From: an uncultured Myxococcaceae bacterium
Lineage (GTDB): Bacteria > Myxococcota_A > Polyangia > Polyangiales > Ga0077539
Assembly: GCA_945952225.1 (NCBI GenBank)
Contig: CAMFHP010000084.1
Coordinates: forward strand, 1-37,866
Length of the DNA stretch: 37,866 nucleotides
Reading direction: 5' to 3'
Shown: piece by piece, positions 16,247-25,300 of the stretch
Position numbering within the stretch: position 1 is the stretch's first letter
How the letters are laid out: every line of letters starts with the position of its first letter
Notes under the pieces: generated by a model
What the model saw: only the letters and a program-made list of their open reading frames with translations
What the model was told of the DNA's origin: nothing
Databases searched by the model: none
Program-made: the position numbers and the translations under genes

Positions 16247-18145
16247 ATGCGATCACGCGCATGGTGGGTGACGTCTGCCCTTCTCGTCGGCTGCTACCAG
16301 GGCGGTGCCCGCGACACCGACGCGACGGAGGTCGGCTCGGTGGTGCAGGCGGCCTCGTCGGGCGGACGCCGACGCGACGCGGGCGCCGACGTTCGCGACA
16401 GCGGCGTCGACGTGCTCGATGCCACCGCCGACCGCGCCGACGTGCTCGATGCCACCGCCGACCGCGCCGATGCGCTCGATGTGTTCGACGTGCTCGACGT
16501 GCTCGACGCCACCGCCGACCGTGCCGACGCGACCGATGTGTTCGACGTGGCCGACGCCACCGCCGATCGCGCCGATGCGACCACGGTGACCGACGTGGCC
16601 GACGCCACCGCCGACCGCGCCGACGCGACTGCGGTGATCGACGCGAGCGATGCTGCGACGGGCGATGTTCCCGCGGCGCCGACCACCGTGGGCACCGCCG
16701 TGGCGCCTGCGCTCGGACAGCTCACGGCCGCGCAGGTGCCCACGCTCACGCCGTCGGCGGGCGTGCGCGCATTCCCCGGCGCCGAAGGCTTCGGCGCGAG
16801 CGCCACGGGCGGACGCAACGGCCGTGTGATCTACGTCACGAACCTCAACGCCTCGGGCCCCGGATCACTCACCGAAGCGCTCGCGGCGAGCGGTCCGCGC
16901 TACGTGCTCTTCAAGGTCAGCGGGTTCATCAACGCGTCGATCCGCATTGCGAAGGGCGACGTGACCATCGCGGGTCAGAGCTCGCCGGGTGGCATCACCG
17001 TGCGCGGGCTCATCACCGACGAGGACACCTGGTGCGACAACCAGTGCGGCGTCGGCGTGGTCGGTCCCGACAACATCGTCGTGCGCCACCTCCGCTCGCG
17101 CCCCGGAATCCCTGCGGCCACCGACGGATGGATCGAGCCCGACGGCGTGCGCATCCGCAACTCGCGCTACGTGGTGCTCGACCACGTCTCCGCCGAGAAC
17201 GCGATCGATGAGGCCCTGGAGATCTCGTACTCGAACAACATCACCGTGCAGGACTGCCTCCTCGGCGAGACCCTCGGCGACCACGCCGACCGCGGCGGTC
17301 TCTTGATGAACTACTCGAACCGCGCGGGCGGCCACGAGCTCGACGCGATCACCGTCGCGCGCACCGCGTGGATTCGCATCGCGGGGCGCTATCCCGAGAT
17401 GTCGCGCGAGGGCGAGAGCGCGGGCGAGACCATGCGCGTCGAGCTCGCGAACAACCTCCTCTGGGAGCAGCGCTACTTCATCGACTCGGGCCACTACAAC
17501 GGCATCTCGGGCGACGGCGACCCGGTCTACTACCAGCTCAACTGGGTCGGAAACGCGGGCTTCACCGAGCCCACGTACCCCTACGGAATGTTGTGGTTCG
17601 CGAACCCCACGGGGCGCTCGACGGTGTTCTTCGCCGACAACCGCACGAGCCGCTGGCCGACCTACGCCGACTGGCAGCTCAACTACTGCTGCAACGACTT
17701 CGCGCTGTGGCCGCCGCCCGACAAGCCCACGTGGGCCGTCGCGTCGCGACACCCGTTCCCCGCGGTGAACTACATCGCGAGTTCGAACGTGCGCGCGTAC
17801 GCCATCGCGCACGCGGGCGCCTTTCCTCGCGACCCGATGGACCGTCGCCTCATGAGCTACGTGGCCTCGGGGATCATTCCGAGCAGCGCGTGGAACACCA
17901 ACCCCGCCGACGACGCGCGCAGCAACGACTGGGGCACCGCGATGCCCGCCGCGCCCGTCGACACCGACAGCGACGGCATGCCCGACACCTGGGAGACCGC
18001 GCGCGGACTCAACCCCCTCGTGCAGGACCACAACGGCACCACCGTCGGCGCCGCGTCACCCACGCTCACGGGCTACACCAACCTGGAGGTCTACCTCCAC
18101 GAGCTCGCCGAGAAGCGCCTCACCGACGGCCTCTGGGGTCGCTGA
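16247..18145 (+). CDS. pectate-lyase-like secreted lipoprotein with DATADRAD repeat linker
   Basis: This predicts 632 residues. A short signal with lipobox LVGC (cysteine 16) predicts lipid anchoring. Residues about 54-140 are a periodic Asp/Ala/Val linker built on DATADRAD. From about 176 the sequence matches bacterial pectate-lyase-like right-handed beta-helix proteins: AFPGAEGFGASATGGRNGRV, VTNLNASGPGSLTEAL, VTIAGQSSPGGITVRG, then rungs such as SRYVVLDHVSAENAIDEALEI. The C terminus has a calcium-binding thrombospondin-3-like motif DTDSDGMPDTWE (572-583) and YTNLEVYLHEL, common at the end of this family. A polysaccharide lyase role on pectin-like or other uronate polymers is likely by family; exact substrate and catalytic residues cannot be set by eye. 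The ATG has GGAAAGG 10 nt upstream. Confidence 0.88.
   Translation: MRSRAWWVTSALLVGCYQGGARDTDATEVGSVVQAASSGGRRRDAGADVRDSGVDVLDATADRADVLDATADRADALDVFDVLDVLDATADRADATDVFDVADATADRADATTVTDVADATADRADATAVIDASDAATGDVPAAPTTVGTAVAPALGQLTAAQVPTLTPSAGVRAFPGAEGFGASATGGRNGRVIYVTNLNASGPGSLTEALAASGPRYVLFKVSGFINASIRIAKGDVTIAGQSSPGGITVRGLITDEDTWCDNQCGVGVVGPDNIVVRHLRSRPGIPAATDGWIEPDGVRIRNSRYVVLDHVSAENAIDEALEISYSNNITVQDCLLGETLGDHADRGGLLMNYSNRAGGHELDAITVARTAWIRIAGRYPEMSREGESAGETMRVELANNLLWEQRYFIDSGHYNGISGDGDPVYYQLNWVGNAGFTEPTYPYGMLWFANPTGRSTVFFADNRTSRWPTYADWQLNYCCNDFALWPPPDKPTWAVASRHPFPAVNYIASSNVRAYAIAHAGAFPRDPMDRRLMSYVASGIIPSSAWNTNPADDARSNDWGTAMPAAPVDTDSDGMPDTWETARGLNPLVQDHNGTTVGAASPTLTGYTNLEVYLHELAEKRLTDGLWGR
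16406..16666 (+). repeat. Asp/Ala-rich periodic linker repeats (DATADRAD)
   Basis: This is the part of the lipoprotein gene encoding residues 54-140. Five DATADRAD units alternate with VLDVFDV- or TTVTDVA-type spacers, and the DNA is itself repetitive (gatgccaccgccgaccgcgc and close variants). It probably forms an extended acidic spacer that holds the lyase domain away from the membrane. Confidence 0.9.
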
Positions 18146-18158
18146 TCGCACACTCCAC

Positions 18159-18185
18159 CGGGGCCACGCAGCGCGCGCGGCCCCG
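18159..18185. terminator. candidate bidirectional terminator hairpin
   Basis: A perfect 7-bp inverted repeat, CGGGGCC (18159-18165) and GGCCCCG (18179-18185), with a 13-nt loop lies in the 51-nt gap between the convergent lipoprotein and OPT transporter genes. There is no T-tract on either side, so intrinsic termination is uncertain. Confidence 0.4.
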
Positions 18186-18196
18186 ATGCGCGAACG

Positions 18197-20206
18197 TCAT
18201 CCGTTGGGCAGCACGTGCAGCACGTCGCGCAGCACGATCACCACGATGCCCATGAGGCTCTCACCCGCCACCACGCCGCTCGACACGCTCACGAGGTAGC
18301 GCTCTGCCGCCTCGCGGTTGCGCTTCTGGAGCGCCCACGCGAGGAGCGCGCCCGCGAGCATCGCGAAGCTGTCGTTCGCATCGAGCACCATCGCGATGCC
18401 GAGGCCCGTCGCGCTCGGGAGCCAGCGCTTGATCGACTTCGGCGCGTACTCTTCGAGCGTCGCGAGCACCACGCCCACGAGCGCGCCCGCCGCGATGGCC
18501 GCGATGGCGTAGCGCGGGAGGTTCTGCGGCCCGTCTTTCAACAGCTTCGCCACGCTCGCCCAGGCCTGCGCCGCGGGCGCTGCGAGCTCGTTGCCAAGCT
18601 TCTCGGGCTTCGCGATGAGGAAGTACACCGGCACGCACGCGAAGGCGCCCGCGAACACGCCGAGGATCTGCGCCCAGAACTGCTTGCGGGGCGCTCCACC
18701 GAGCACGTAGCCGGTCTTCACCTCGGTGAGCAGGTCGGCGGAGTGTGCGGCCGCGCCCGCGGTCACCGTCGCGGTCATGAGGTTCGCCGCGGCGTTGCCG
18801 GGGACGAGCACGCCGAAGAGGAGCTGCGTGATCTTGCCCATGGCGCCGATGGGCGTGACGTCGGTCTCGCCCGTCGCGCGCGCGGCGACCACCGAGAGGA
18901 GAAAGGCCGCGAGCACCGAGAGCACGCCCTGGAACACCGGCACGCCGAACCACGCGCGCTGCATGTACACGGCGGCGACGGTGCATCCCGTGAGTCCGAT
19001 CGCGAACCAGCGCGAGGGCACCTCGACCTCGGCGAGCGGGTCTTCGACGTGCGCCTTCGCCGCATCGCCGCGCGCGAAGAGGCGCCCCAGGCCCGAGAGC
19101 GCCCGCACGATCGTGCGCCAGCGGAACGCGAAGGCCATGAGGCTCGCGCTCACCATCACCGCGGTGCCGGGCCACACGCTCCACTTCGAACGCAGCACCG
19201 CGTGGAGCGCCTCGGGCGACCGCACGGGGATCGCGTGGGCGAGCTCCGCCGCGTGCACGAAGGCCCGCCACTGCGCGGGGTCGTGGGCCACGTCGGCGGT
19301 GGCCACGCGGAGCACGCCGTGGTCGTAGAGCCAGGGGCCGATCACCGCGTAGTTGAGCAGCGCGCCGAACGCGAGGCTCAGCGTGACCTTGAGGCCCATG
19401 ATCGCGCCCGCGGCGTAGAGCAGCAGGCTCGTGTTCGCGGTGAACGACCATGCGCTGAGGGGCAATCCGCGCATCGTGCCGGGCAGCACGATCGACTCGG
19501 GGAGCTTCTTGAACACCCACAGCTTGCACTCGAAGAGGAACTTCAGCGCCGCCGCCGCAAGGCCCGTCGAGAGCAGCGCGCGGGCCTTGGTCTGCCCGTC
19601 ACCGCCCGACGAATGCATCGCGCGAATGGTCTCGGCGCACTGCACGCCCGACGGGAACTTGAGCTGCTCGGCGTTGATGAGGCTGCGCTTCAGCGGAATC
19701 GCCACCACCACGCCGAGCACCGAGATCGCGAGGAGCCACGCCGTGAGCCGCAGGCCCGTGAGCTCGGGGATCGAGATGACGCCCTCGGCGCGCAGCATCG
19801 TGAGCGCGGGGATCGACGACACGAGCCCCGCAGAGGACATGTACGCAGCCGCGGAGGCCGCGGTCTGCGAGGTGTTGTTCTCCAGCATCGAGAGCGGCTT
19901 CACGCCGGGGATGCTCTTCGAGAGCGCCGAGAAGATCGCGAAGGCGAGCACGCTCGACGTGATGCTCATGCCGAAGCTCCAGCCGATCTTCAGGCCGATG
20001 TAGAGGTTCGACGCGCTGAGGATCGCGCCGAGCGTCATGCCCGTGATGGCCGCGCGCGCCGTGAGCTGCGCCTCGCCGCGGGCGTAGACCTGTTCGAGCC
20101 ACGCGCGGTCGCGGGCCGCGATGGCCTCGGGATCGCTCAGGGGGCTCATGTCGAAGGGAAGGGAGGACGGTGCCTCCGCGTGCGCGTCTCCGCCGTGTGC
20201 GCTCAT
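18197..20206 (-). CDS. OPT-family oligopeptide transporter
   Basis: This predicts 669 residues with many hydrophobic helices spread over the whole length. Family marks include LTARAAITGMTLGAILSASN near the N terminus, NLYIGLKIGWSFG, the SMLENNTSQTAASAAAYMSSAG segment, GVQCAETIRAMH, and a C-terminal AGESLMGIVV. OPT carriers import oligopeptides or metal-chelate complexes with protons across the inner membrane; the substrate cannot be told from sequence. The ATG at 20206 begins a hydrophilic N terminus; the open frame runs further upstream to 20425 but that part overlaps the next gene and lacks family similarity. It is the last gene of a minus-strand set, 49 nt after a small unknown gene, and is convergent with the pectate-lyase-like gene. 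Confidence 0.93.
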   Translation of the reverse strand: MSAHGGDAHAEAPSSLPFDMSPLSDPEAIAARDRAWLEQVYARGEAQLTARAAITGMTLGAILSASNLYIGLKIGWSFGMSITSSVLAFAIFSALSKSIPGVKPLSMLENNTSQTAASAAAYMSSAGLVSSIPALTMLRAEGVISIPELTGLRLTAWLLAISVLGVVVAIPLKRSLINAEQLKFPSGVQCAETIRAMHSSGGDGQTKARALLSTGLAAAALKFLFECKLWVFKKLPESIVLPGTMRGLPLSAWSFTANTSLLLYAAGAIMGLKVTLSLAFGALLNYAVIGPWLYDHGVLRVATADVAHDPAQWRAFVHAAELAHAIPVRSPEALHAVLRSKWSVWPGTAVMVSASLMAFAFRWRTIVRALSGLGRLFARGDAAKAHVEDPLAEVEVPSRWFAIGLTGCTVAAVYMQRAWFGVPVFQGVLSVLAAFLLSVVAARATGETDVTPIGAMGKITQLLFGVLVPGNAAANLMTATVTAGAAAHSADLLTEVKTGYVLGGAPRKQFWAQILGVFAGAFACVPVYFLIAKPEKLGNELAAPAAQAWASVAKLLKDGPQNLPRYAIAAIAAGALVGVVLATLEEYAPKSIKRWLPSATGLGIAMVLDANDSFAMLAGALLAWALQKRNREAAERYLVSVSSGVVAGESLMGIVVIVLRDVLHVLPNG

Positions 20207-20255
20207 GGGTGCGCGCAGCGTTTCACGGCCCCGCGCCGCGCAGCAACGGGAACCG

Positions 20256-20573
20256 CTATGCGCCGGTGGCGAAGGGCAGCGCGAGCTGGTGATCCGTTGG
20301 GGTCTGCGTGCGTCGCACGGGGCGACGGCGGCGCGGGCGCACCTCGTTGGCCGCGCGGTCTTCGCCGAGCACCAGGAGCGGCGCGGTGCGCTCGACGGAG
20401 GGCCTCCACCGCGCGGGGAGCGCATCGCCGCGGGTGAGCGCGAGGTCGAGCTCGATCACCAGGCCCGCGAGCGCGTACACGTCGTCGTCGTCGCACGCGC
20501 GTCCCGCTTCGAGGGCGGCGTCGAGCGAGCGCGCGAGGTCGAGCACGCGGGCGAGGATCGGGGCGGTGTCCAT
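20256..20573 (-). CDS. small protein of unknown function
   Basis: This predicts 105 residues and I do not recognise a family. The first half is helical and acidic (ILARVLDLARSLDAALEAG, then DDDDVYALAGLVIELDLAL), the middle is Trp/Pro-containing, and the end has a basic RPRRRRPVRR stretch before QLALPFATGA. There is no signal peptide or membrane segment. It lies between the CARF-like regulator (52 nt upstream) and the OPT transporter (49 nt downstream) in the same direction, a tight placement that supports a real gene. The ribosome site is weak. It could be a small regulator or adaptor, but nothing in the sequence proves this. Confidence 0.55.
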   Translation of the reverse strand: MDTAPILARVLDLARSLDAALEAGRACDDDDVYALAGLVIELDLALTRGDALPARWRPSVERTAPLLVLGEDRAANEVRPRRRRPVRRTQTPTDHQLALPFATGA

Positions 20574-20625
20574 GACGGTGTGGGGAGCGCTAGAGCTCCA
20601 GACGCTACACCGACACCGCGCGGGG

Positions 20626-22164
20626 CTACTGCGAGATTCCGTAACGGGCGAGCCAGTTGGTGAGGGTCTGGTAGCTCGGGAGCCCGACGAGCGCGGCGGC
20701 CTTCGTCTTGTTGCCCGCGGCCTCGGCCATCGCGCGTTCGAGGTAGTGCCGCGCCACGCCGTCGAGGAGCGCGCGGAGGTCCATTCCCTCGCCGAGCGGG
20801 CGGTTCAGCACGCCCTGCGACTCGGCCCGCGGCTGCACCCCCGCGACCAGCGCGCCCTCGACGTCGGCCGCGTGCACGAGCCTCCGCGGACACCACACCA
20901 TCACCCGCTGGAGCGTGGTCTGAAGCTCGCGCACGTTGCCCGGCCACCGATGGCGCAGCAGCACCTCGCGGGCGTCGCGCGCGAGCTTCTTGCGGGGCGC
21001 GGCGCCGGGCGTGGCGGGCTGCATGCGTTCGAGCAGGGCGTCGGCGATGAGGGCCGCGTCTTCACCGCGCGCGCGCAGCGGCGGCACGTCGAGGGCGAGC
21101 ACCGCGAGGCGGTAGAAGAGGTCTTCGCGAAAGCGCCCTGCGGAGACCTCGGCGAAGAGGTCGCGGTCCGTCGCGGCGATGACCCGCACGTCGACGGATC
21201 GCTCGCGCCCCTCGCCCGCCCTTCGCACGCGCCCGTCGTAGAGCCCGCGGAGCACGCGCACCTGGAGGTCCGGCGGCACGGCGTCGATCTCGTCGAGGTA
21301 GAGCGTGCCCTCGTGGGCCTGTTCGAACGCGCCGGGGAGTTCGCGATCGGCGCCGAGGTGCGCGCCGCGACGATGGCCGAAGAGTTCGGCGTCGAGGGCT
21401 GCGGGTGTGAGCGCGCCGCAGCGGACCACCACAAAGGGCTTTGTGGCCCTCGGCGACGCGTGGTGCATCGCCCGCGCGAGGAGCGTGCGCCCCGTGCCCC
21501 GCTCCCCGCGAAGGAGCACGGGAAACGCATGGGCTGACGCGACGCGGGCGCGTTCGAGGAGCGCGGCCATCGCGGGCGACGCGTGGAGCACGTCGGCGAA
21601 GCGCGCGTCGTCGGGGGTGCGCAGCCGCGCTTCGATGGCCTCGTCACGGGTGCGCAGCACGTCGGGGAGCACGTCGCCCACGAGGTCGAAGGGCACCTCG
21701 ACCTCGCTCACGCCCTCTTCGGGCGCGGCTTGAAGGAAGCGCCCGGCGAAGAGGGATTTGCCCAGGAGGATCCACACGACGGTCATCGCGGGTGTGCCCG
21801 GTGACAGGTGGAACCAGAGCTCCGCGGCGTCGCCGTGCGTGGCGCGGGCCTCGTCGGCGGCGGCGCGCGCGGCGCGGTAGATGGCGGCGTAGTCCGTGGG
21901 AGAGGGCAGCGCCGAGGGTGTGGCGAGCACCGTGGCCTTCGTGCGCCCTTCGAGCCAGGTGACGTACGCGTGGGTCTTCTTCGGGGCCCAGTTGGCGAGG
22001 AGCCGCACCTCGTCGAAGGTGAACGCTTCGACCGCGGCGGCGATGGGGCCGGGGCCCGCGGCGTGGCCCGACGTGTGGCCGGTCACGCCCTCGACGGAGG
22101 CGCCGAGGAGGTCTGCGTGGCCGATCCAGGCGAGGAGCACCTTCGGAGCGCGGGGGGCGGTCAT
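20626..22164 (-). CDS. RtcR/CARF-like AAA+ regulator with degenerate sigma54 motifs
   Basis: This predicts 512 residues. The N-terminal domain (about 7-165) resembles the CARF-type sensor of RtcR-like regulators: a first strand KVLLAWIGHADLLG, an RLLANWAPKKTHAYVTWL segment, and FHLSPGTPAMTVVWILLG (118-135), the ligand-loop pattern of CARF folds. A sigma54-type AAA+ domain follows (about 190-430), with intact Walker B (LYLDEID) and EDLFYRLAVL. However, Walker A is GERGTGRT (220-227) with Arg in place of the ATP-binding Lys, and GAFTGA is GAHLGA (267-272). The C terminus is a Fis-like helix-turn-helix (NKTKAAALVGLPSYQTLTNWLARYG). It probably still binds DNA, but use of sigma54 is doubtful. It is divergent from the giant TPR gene and heads the OPT set. 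The ATG at 22164 lies just before homology; the longer open frame to 25017 is antisense to the TPR gene. Confidence 0.87.
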   Translation of the reverse strand: MTAPRAPKVLLAWIGHADLLGASVEGVTGHTSGHAAGPGPIAAAVEAFTFDEVRLLANWAPKKTHAYVTWLEGRTKATVLATPSALPSPTDYAAIYRAARAAADEARATHGDAAELWFHLSPGTPAMTVVWILLGKSLFAGRFLQAAPEEGVSEVEVPFDLVGDVLPDVLRTRDEAIEARLRTPDDARFADVLHASPAMAALLERARVASAHAFPVLLRGERGTGRTLLARAMHHASPRATKPFVVVRCGALTPAALDAELFGHRRGAHLGADRELPGAFEQAHEGTLYLDEIDAVPPDLQVRVLRGLYDGRVRRAGEGRERSVDVRVIAATDRDLFAEVSAGRFREDLFYRLAVLALDVPPLRARGEDAALIADALLERMQPATPGAAPRKKLARDAREVLLRHRWPGNVRELQTTLQRVMVWCPRRLVHAADVEGALVAGVQPRAESQGVLNRPLGEGMDLRALLDGVARHYLERAMAEAAGNKTKAAALVGLPSYQTLTNWLARYGISQ

Positions 22165-22377
22165 ACGGTCGCTTGTACCGTGCACAAGAAATCGTGTGCA
22201 ACCGGGGAAGGGCGGTGGACAGAACATCGGCGGTGCGGGCCCGATGACGCTACGGGAAAGGGATTTTCCAACGGGGGTGAAGTTCGGGGATGGGCGCGGA
22301 GATGATTTTGTTATCCTCCGCGCCGCCGCGTGCACACCGGCCGCAAGGGGCCGGGCGCCGACGGAAGAGGCCCCACG
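22165..22377. promoter_or_regulatory. divergent promoter region of CARF-like regulator and giant TPR gene
   Basis: This 213-nt region lies between the two start codons. It contains the TGCACA-N8-TGTGCA dyad (22181-22200), a lone TGCACA half-site at 22331-22336, a small inverted repeat GGAAA-N5-TTTCC (22255-22269), and an AT-richer patch GATGATTTTGTTATCCT (22301-22317) in otherwise GC-rich DNA that could contain the -10 of the TPR gene. No canonical -35 or -24/-12 element is visible. Confidence 0.5.
22181..22200. promoter_or_regulatory. perfect dyad TGCACA-N8-TGTGCA, candidate operator
   Basis: The arms 22181-22186 and 22195-22200 are perfect inverted repeats with an 8-nt spacer. The site lies 16-36 nt upstream of the regulator's ATG on the minus strand, overlapping where its own promoter and leader should be. 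That fits autoregulation by a dimeric helix-turn-helix protein (inference). A nearby CTTGT/ACAAG pair (22172-22188) overlaps it. Confidence 0.5.
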
Positions 22378-25300
22378 ATGACCGCGATCGAGACCCTTCA
22401 GGAACGCCTCCGCGACGCCTCCGAGACCCCCACGAACGAGGCGCTCTGGGACGCCGTCGAGGCCGCCGCGCGCGACCTTCAGGCGCCCGACGACGTGGAG
22501 GCGCTCTACCTCGACGTGCTCGCACGCCCGCTGCCGCTGGAGACCCTCGCGTGGCTCGGGCCGCGCGCGGTGGCCTTCCACGACGAGTGGTCCGCCGACG
22601 CCGACGGGCTCGTGAAGCTGTTGGAGCGCGTGTTCGCCGCGGACCCGTCGGCCACCTGGGCCTTCGAACGGCTCACCATGCTCCTCACGGTCTCCGAGCG
22701 GTGGAACGACCTCCTCTCGCTCTATGACCGCGCCATCGAGTCGACGCCCGCCGACGACCGCGAGCGCCGCGCCGCGCTCCTCGACGAGGCCGCCCACGTC
22801 GCGAAGGACTTCGCCGACCAGCCCGAGCGCTCGATCCGCTACCTCGAAGGCCTCTTCGCGCTCGACCACGGCAACACCCAGGTGGCCCGCGCGCTCGAAC
22901 GCCTCTACGAGCGCCACGCGCGCCACCGCGACCTCATCGCCCTCTGGAGCGCGCGGCTCCCGTACGTGCCCCGCGACGCCGCGCAGGCCTCTCGCGTGCG
23001 CATCGCGCAGACCTGGCTCGACCCGCTCCACGACCAGGGCGCGGCCCTCGACGCGACGGAGGCGCTGCTCGCCGATGGCGGCGATGAGTCCACGGCGCAC
23101 GGCCTCCTGGAGCGCATCGCGGGCACCGCGGAGTCTCCCGTGGCCGAGCGCGCGATCCACACGCTGCGCACGCGCTACGACGCTGCGGGACGACGCGACG
23201 ACGTGCTGCGCGTGCTCGCCCTCGCGCTCCGCGTGGCCCACGACGACGGCGCCCGCGTGCAGGTGCACGGCGAGCTCGCACAGCGCCTCCTCGACGCGCA
23301 GCGCCCGGCCGACGCGGCCGCGCACTTCGCCGAGCTCGTGGCCCTCGACCCCGAAGCGCCCTCGCACCTCTCGCAGCTCGCCGAGCTCGCGGAACAGACG
23401 GGCCAGCACGGGCTCCTCGCCGACGCGCTCGCCCGCGGCGCCGACACGCTCGCGCGACGTCCCGAGGGAGACGCTGCGCTGCGCCTCGACCTTCTCGTGC
23501 GCGCGGGCACCGTGCGGGCCGACGTGCTCGGCGACCGTCCCGGCGCGATCGTGCACTTCGGCGCGGTGCTCGCGAGCCCCGGCGCGCCCGACGCGGTGGC
23601 GCTTCCCGTGGCCCGACGGCTCGCGGTGCTGCTCGCCGACGAGGGCCGTGAAGCGCCGCGGCTCGACGTGCTCGAACGGCTGGCCTCGCTCGAACCCGAC
23701 GTCGACGCGCGGCGCGGTGTGCTCGGCGATGCGGCCCGCCTCGCGGAACACCTCGGCGAGACCGACCGCGCCCTCGCGGCGTGGCACGCGCGACTGCGCA
23801 CCAACCCCGGCGACCGCGAGGCCCTCGACGCGCTCGTCGCGCTGCTCACGCGCTGTGAGCGCTGGGAGAACCTCATCGGCGTGCTGCACGCGCGCGCCGC
23901 GACGACCCGCGACGACGACGCGCGCCGCGCGGATCTCGTGGCCGTGGCCGACACCTGGGCCCACCGCCTCGCGCGCCCCGCCGAGGCCGTGACCGCGTGG
24001 GAGGTCGTGCGTCGCGAGTTCGGCGAAGACGCGCAGGTGGTCGACGCGCTCTGGTCGCTGCTCTCGGAGACGGGCCGCCACGACGAGGTGCTCGACCTGC
24101 TCGCGCGCGCTGCGTCGCACGAGCACGACACCGCGCGCCGCGCCCTGCTGCTTCAGCGCGCGGGCGATGTGCACCGCGCCCGCCACGCGCTCGACGAGGC
24201 GCTCGACTACTACCGCGCGGCCCTCGATGCCGACGCTCGCCAGGAGGGCGCGCGCGCCGGGCTTCGCGCGGTGCTCGACGAGGCGCAGGCCTCGACGGAG
24301 ACGGGCGCTTCGGCGGTGCAGGTGCTCGCGGCCGCGTACGCCGCGACCGACGACTGGGAGCTCACGCTCGGGCTCGTCGAGGCGCGCCTCGATGCGTCGC
24401 GCGACCGCACGGCGAAGGCCCATGTGCTGATGGAGGCCGCGGCGCTTCAGGAGCAGCGCGCGGGCAACGTGCGCGCGGCGCTCGCGTCGGCGGGCCGTGC
24501 GCTCCCGCAGTCCGTCGATGACGACGCGCTCGTGCACACGGTGGAGCGGGAGCTCCATCGCCTCGCGGGAGAGTCGGGCGACTGGCAGCCCGCGGTGCTG
24601 GCCTACCAGGCGGCGATTCGCGCAGCGGCAGGGGAGACGGCGCGCGCGGCGCGGCTGTCGTTCCAGCTCGGGTCGGTGCTCGAAGCGCGGCTCGGCGACC
24701 AGGTGGCGGCGCTCGACGCGTTCGAACGGGTGTCGATCGAGAACCCCGGCGACCTCAACGCGGCCCTCGCCGTGGTGCGCGTCGGCGGACGTGTGGGCCG
24801 CTGGGATTCCGTGGCCCGCGCGATGGTGGCCTCGTCGGTCGCGCGCAACTCGCTCCCCGCGCTGCTGGTGACGGGCGTCGAGAGCGCCGCGCGCGCTTCC
24901 ACCGACCCCGCGGGCGCGTGGAACTCGCTCACCGCGCTCCTCGAAGAGTCGATCCAGGAGAGCGTTCCCCAGGCTGCGCTCGCGTGCGTGCTCGAGACCC
25001 AGGTGGGCGTGTGGCACCGCGACCGTCGCGACGACCTCGCCGCCGCCGAGGCCGCGCTGCTCCGCGCCGTGGCCCGCGACCGCAGCGAGCCCGAGACGCT
25101 GCGCATGCTCGCCGACCTCCAGCGCGCGCAGCCGGGGCGCGCCCTCATCGACACGCTGCTCTCACTCGCGACGGCAGAGTCCGACGAGCTCGTGGCCCTC
25201 GATGCGCAGCGCGAGGCCGCCGAGGTCGCCCTCACGGCCCTCGACGACGCCGCGCTCGCGCGCAGCATCCTCACGCAACTGCTGGAGCGCGCCGCGACGC

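Noticed and set aside
16406-16666. CRISPR-like repetitive DNA
   Set aside because: The repeats are in frame, code for DATADRAD linker units in a lipoprotein, and have no unique spacers.
22165-25017. Upstream extension of the CARF-like regulator to 1463 residues
   Set aside because: It is antisense to the TPR gene, lacks domain character, and homology begins at the ATG at 22164.
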